Below the pieces are notes generated by a model. The model saw only the letters and a program-made list of their open reading frames with translations, was not told where the DNA came from and searched no databases. The position numbers and the translations under genes are program-made. Of a DNA stretch of 15,512 nt, positions 12,774 through 15,512 are shown piece by piece. How positions within the stretch are numbered: position 1 is the first letter of the stretch; each line of letters begins with the position of its first letter. This stretch comes from G020353235 sp035528295. GTDB taxonomy: Bacteria > Chloroflexota > Dehalococcoidia > Dehalococcoidales > JAUYDJ01. The stretch covers positions 1 through 15,512 of the forward strand of contig DATKYY010000026.1 in the NCBI GenBank assembly GCA_035528295.1, given 5' to 3'.

Positions 12774-14432
12774 ATGAGAAACACTAAAATCTGGCGAATA
12801 TTGACCGTTGCCCTGATTCTTTCCCTGCTGATGGCAGTTATACCGGCAACACCCGCCCTGGCCGGAGATATTACAATTGACCCGGAAGAGGGTGAAATCG
12901 GTGACCGGATTGACATCGTTGGTGAGGATTTCACGGCCAGTACCAGCGATACCGAGCGGTTTGTGGATATCTACTTCGCCCTGGATGACGCCTCCACCAG
13001 CGATGACATCGGTACCGAGGTGAATACCTACAAACTAGTGAAAACGGTCAGGGTTGGCTATGAGGGAGACTCCGATGAGGGCGAGATTGATACCTACTTC
13101 AAGGTGCCTGTGGACATGAATGATGGGGATGATGACGAAGATGTTGCCCCAGGCGCCCATTACATCTATGTTACCCGCTACGGCAGTCTCCGAATCAGGG
13201 CGATCGCCGATTTTACCGTAATCGGTGGTGGCGAGATTACCCTTGACCCCGAGGATGGTCCGACGGGTACGGAGGTGGAGATTGAAGGTATTGAATTCGG
13301 CGATAGCGAGGACTTCATTATAGAATACGATGGTGATGAGATAGATATTGAAAGCGGTGATAGCGATACTGATAGTAACGGCGAGTTTATCTCGACAGTC
13401 CTCATCCCGGAAAGCACCGCCGGGGACCACACCATCAAAGTTCTGGGTGAGGATTCCGGTGCTGAACCCGAGGCAACCTTCACCGTAGAGCCAACCATAA
13501 CCCTCAGCCCGACCGAAGCCAATGCCAATGAGACGATAACCGTAAGTGGCACCGGCTTCGCCGGAAGGAGTGACATCACCGTCTACATTGATGGGACTAA
13601 GCTAGCCAGCGACACGACGGATAGCGACGGCAACTTTGATGTTAACTTTACCGTGCCGGCGGTAGCGTCAGGCAGCTATGATGTGGAGGCATTCGACGAG
13701 GATGATAATGAGGCGACGGCAGAGTTCAGCATCGCCGCTACCACGGTCAAGCTTGAGCCCACTACCGGTAATGTCGGCACCCCTGTCGCGGTGACTGGTA
13801 ACGGATATACACCGGGGGGCACCATAATCATCAAGTATGATGATGCTCAGGTGACTACGGCTACAGTCCAGGCCAGTGGTATATTTGCCGTTATCTTCAA
13901 CACCCCGGCCAGTGTCAGCGGTGAGCATGTGATAACCGTAGGTGACGGCACCACCACCAAGCAGTTCACCTTCACCATGGAGTCAGTGGCACCGCCCACA
14001 CCCCAGCCACTGCTGCCGCAAATGGAAGCCAAACCAAAACAGCCGGTCCGCTTTGACTGGGCCGATGTCACCGACGACAGCTCTCCGGCAACTTACACCC
14101 TTCAGATTGCCACCAGTAATGATTTTGCCACCAATGCCATGGTGCTGGAAAAGAAAGGGATCACCAAGTCGGAGTATACCCTCACTGAAGCCGAACAGCT
14201 GGAATCACGCACTAAAGAAGAGCCCTACTACTGGCGGATAAGAGCGGTGGACGCTGCCTCTAACGAGAGCGCCTGGACCGGCGCCGGGGAATTCTATGTC
14301 GGCGCCCCGTCCATTACCGGCGCTGGTGGTATGCCAACCTGGGTACTGTATACCCTGATTGGACTCGGTGGCGTTCTACTGGTGATTATCGGCTTCTGGC
14401 TGGGGCGGAGAACCGCCTACTACTCATACTAG
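12774..14432 (+). CDS. Exported acidic TIG-like repeat protein with FN3-like domain and membrane anchor (paralogue 2)
   Basis: 552 residues. The signal peptide ends PATPALA near residue 28. The first repeat is longer and interrupted by an acidic insert (about residues 70-125, including a run of Asp and Glu with MNDGDDDEDV); three further TIG-like repeats follow, opening with LDPEDGPTGT, LSPTEANANE and LEPTTGNVGT. Loops such as DSDTDSNGE and DTTDSDGNFD have the spacing of calcium-binding Asp loops. A Pro-rich linker, an FN3-like domain (DWADVTDDSSPATYTLQIA, PYYWRIRAVDAASNES) and a membrane helix with GRRTAYYSY end the chain. It lies 46 bp after paralogue 1, in the same transcript, and closes with terminator-like hairpins. 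Acidity and repeat layout suggest a calcium-stabilised, rod-like surface protein. The role, whether adhesion, envelope scaffold or phage exclusion, cannot be read from sequence. Confidence 0.85.
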   Translation: MRNTKIWRILTVALILSLLMAVIPATPALAGDITIDPEEGEIGDRIDIVGEDFTASTSDTERFVDIYFALDDASTSDDIGTEVNTYKLVKTVRVGYEGDSDEGEIDTYFKVPVDMNDGDDDEDVAPGAHYIYVTRYGSLRIRAIADFTVIGGGEITLDPEDGPTGTEVEIEGIEFGDSEDFIIEYDGDEIDIESGDSDTDSNGEFISTVLIPESTAGDHTIKVLGEDSGAEPEATFTVEPTITLSPTEANANETITVSGTGFAGRSDITVYIDGTKLASDTTDSDGNFDVNFTVPAVASGSYDVEAFDEDDNEATAEFSIAATTVKLEPTTGNVGTPVAVTGNGYTPGGTIIIKYDDAQVTTATVQASGIFAVIFNTPASVSGEHVITVGDGTTTKQFTFTMESVAPPTPQPLLPQMEAKPKQPVRFDWADVTDDSSPATYTLQIATSNDFATNAMVLEKKGITKSEYTLTEAEQLESRTKEEPYYWRIRAVDAASNESAWTGAGEFYVGAPSITGAGGMPTWVLYTLIGLGGVLLVIIGFWLGRRTAYYSY

Positions 14433-14448
14433 TCATACCGGGTTTTTT

Positions 14449-14468
14449 CCGCCTCTGAAAAGGGGTGG
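14449..14468 (+). terminator. Hairpin downstream of the surface-protein cassette
   Basis: CCGCCTCT and AGGGGTGG pair around a GAAA tetraloop (two G-U pairs). A T run precedes rather than follows it on this strand, so by itself it is a poor intrinsic terminator; it may add to the palindrome just downstream. Confidence 0.4.
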
Positions 14469-14475
14469 AACTAAT

Positions 14476-14501
14476 TTAAGCGGGGCCTAGGCCCCGCTTA
14501 A
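14476..14501. terminator. Perfect 26-bp palindrome, likely bidirectional terminator
   Basis: The arm TTAAGCGGGGCCT is followed directly by its exact reverse complement. The GC-rich stem can fold around CTAG, and short T-rich tails follow on both strands (TTAATGTTTT to the right). It lies between the convergent ends of the rightward cassette and the terminase gene, and its centre contains the terminase stop codon, so one structure could stop both transcripts. Confidence 0.75.
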
Positions 14502-15512
14502 TGTTTTCTGGCTACCCCTGGCCCCGCGGGGGGTATAAATTGTGGCCGCTTCAACCAGCAGCGCCAGGCTCATCAGGAAATCATCATGCCCCCGGGCCGG
14601 GTCAACATAGAAATTCATCGTCTGGCTGGGACGATACTGACTCCGGGCCATTTCCATCTCAGACCAGAACTCCTGAAACTCCGGGGAGCCATCGCTGCGG
14701 TACATCTTCAGCCTTCCCGAATTAACCGCCGCCAGCAGATTGAAGCCCAGTTCCGACTTTGACTGAGCGGTAAAGATAAAGGGAGACACTTTAGCCCCCA
14801 GCGCCTGCCTCAGAAACGAGCTGACCGGCTGACCGACCCCGGTAGCATCGATAACTATCCGGCGGCAGCCCCAGACCGATTTCAGGATATCAACCAGCTG
14901 AGGATAGAGCTCGGCATGCTTCCGGCCCGTCCACCAGTAATGCTCAACCACCTTAACTCCGGGCTGTTTCTGAAGACCACTGCACACCGAGAAATCAAGC
15001 TCACCGATAGTAACTACGGTTGAATCCTGCCGCGGCTTTAAGGCTCTCAGGCTGGCGCCTTCTTCGGTCTCCGCCTCCCCGGCCAGGTCAATCCCGGCAA
15101 TGTAGATGCTACCGGGCTCAGGGTGGTGCCTTCGCGAGTGCTCCCCCTGAAGCTGCGAGCGCTGCTGGGGGCTGAGGTAACCGCCGCCCCCGTGAACTGG
15201 CATCAGCCGATACTGGCTGAGAAAGAGGGGGTGGTTTTCGCCGAGGCGCTCCCTCTCCGCCTCAACATAGGCGAGATAATCGGGGTTGTAGCGGGCTACT
15301 TCCTGCCAGTCATAGCGGAAGTGACGCTTGAGGCCATCTTTTTTCTCCCGCTCTAGATTGGTCTGCTTTACCTCCTCAAGCAGGGTGCTGTCGTCCCAGG
15401 TAGTGCCATAGTGGACGGTGGTGACATTGGTGGTTGCCCCCATCGGCTTGAACTCCTTGGTGTACTTCTCCTTACTCACATCCTGTGACTCATCTACTTC
15501 GAGCAGGATATG
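14487..15512 (-). CDS. terL: Phage terminase large subunit, C-terminal part (5' end outside window)
   Basis: The frame stays open to the right edge, giving at least 341 residues; the GTG at 15479 is internal. The edge itself reads HILLEVDESQD, the Walker B strand with its catalytic Glu, so the Walker A part of the packaging ATPase lies outside. The coupling motif follows as HYGTTWDD (about residues 34-41). The C-terminal RNase H-like nuclease domain is intact: YIAGIDLAGE (first Asp, about 142), RIVIDATGVGQPV (second, about 222) and GHDDFLMSLAL (third, about 310-311). The enzyme cuts concatemeric DNA and pumps it through the portal. The stop codon lies in the centre of a 26-bp palindrome. All three metal ligands are present, so the gene is not visibly decayed. 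It is separated from the portal by an opposed cassette. Confidence 0.93.
   Translation of the reverse strand, partial: HILLEVDESQDVSKEKYTKEFKPMGATTNVTTVHYGTTWDDSTLLEEVKQTNLEREKKDGLKRHFRYDWQEVARYNPDYLAYVEAERERLGENHPLFLSQYRLMPVHGGGGYLSPQQRSQLQGEHSRRHHPEPGSIYIAGIDLAGEAETEEGASLRALKPRQDSTVVTIGELDFSVCSGLQKQPGVKVVEHYWWTGRKHAELYPQLVDILKSVWGCRRIVIDATGVGQPVSSFLRQALGAKVSPFIFTAQSKSELGFNLLAAVNSGRLKMYRSDGSPEFQEFWSEMEMARSQYRPSQTMNFYVDPARGHDDFLMSLALLVEAATIYTPRGARGSQKTLSGA

Noticed and set aside
13035..13928. Minus-strand frames opposite the second TIG paralogue
   Set aside because: They have no start signals and mirror repetitive acidic codons; the plus-strand gene has a signal peptide, repeats and an anchor.
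11195..14432. TIG proteins as phage tail fibres or virion proteins
   Set aside because: Both have signal peptides and C-terminal membrane anchors and run opposite to the structural operon, which fits display on the cell rather than assembly into particles.
14487..15479. Terminase starting at the GTG at 15479
   Set aside because: The 11 codons upstream to the edge encode HILLEVDESQD, the Walker B motif, so the gene continues beyond the window.
1..15512. tRNA or rRNA genes, CRISPR arrays, insertion sequences and att direct repeats
   Set aside because: I looked for cloverleaf-like segments, regularly spaced repeats, transposase motifs and long direct repeats at the block boundaries and found none that I could support by eye.

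Overview
The window looks like a bacterial chromosome segment from an uncultured Chloroflexota, probably class Dehalococcoidia. This is an inference from style: secreted TIG-like proteins ending their signal peptides in PATPALA and closing with a membrane helix plus a GRRTAYY tail, and phage proteins of a type I associate with that group. No rRNA, tRNA or marker gene is present to confirm it.

Region A (1-2723, + strand) is a small secretion and surface locus. It holds the 3' end of a beta-rich surface protein, a second exported beta-sandwich protein, and an ER/archaeal-type (S26B) signal peptidase with a long cytoplasmic coiled-coil tail. The two exported proteins share a 37-residue C-terminal module ending in the same 13 residues, which suggests common sorting or assembly; the peptidase next door may process them.

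Region B (2726-10808, - strand, read right to left) is a tightly packed phage-type operon: Cys-rich HTH protein, portal, coiled-coil scaffold candidate, major capsid protein, small beta-rich protein, LamG lectin-like protein, 70-aa protein, head-tail adaptor, 109-aa protein, two-helix membrane protein, a large propeller plus baseplate-like protein, and a 70-aa terminal protein. I see no tape measure, tail tube, sheath, endolysin or integrase in the window. The block stops 2 bp short of the convergent signal peptidase gene.

Region C (10809-14432, + strand) opposes the phage genes. A sigma70-like promoter drives a 68-aa excisionase/MerR-type HTH protein and two paralogous exported TIG-like plus FN3-like membrane-anchored proteins. 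It lies exactly between the terminase and the rest of the head genes and ends in hairpins. A second, divergent promoter in the same 150-bp gap can serve the leftward operon.

Region D (14487-15512, - strand) is the large terminase subunit, running off the right edge. The window edge shows its Walker B motif, and its nuclease domain is intact.

The overall picture is a compact, possibly domesticated or incomplete prophage whose packaging and head genes flank a host-surface cassette, next to a surface-protein secretion locus. Several starts were moved from the longest open frame because a ribosome-binding site, overlap or promoter decides otherwise.
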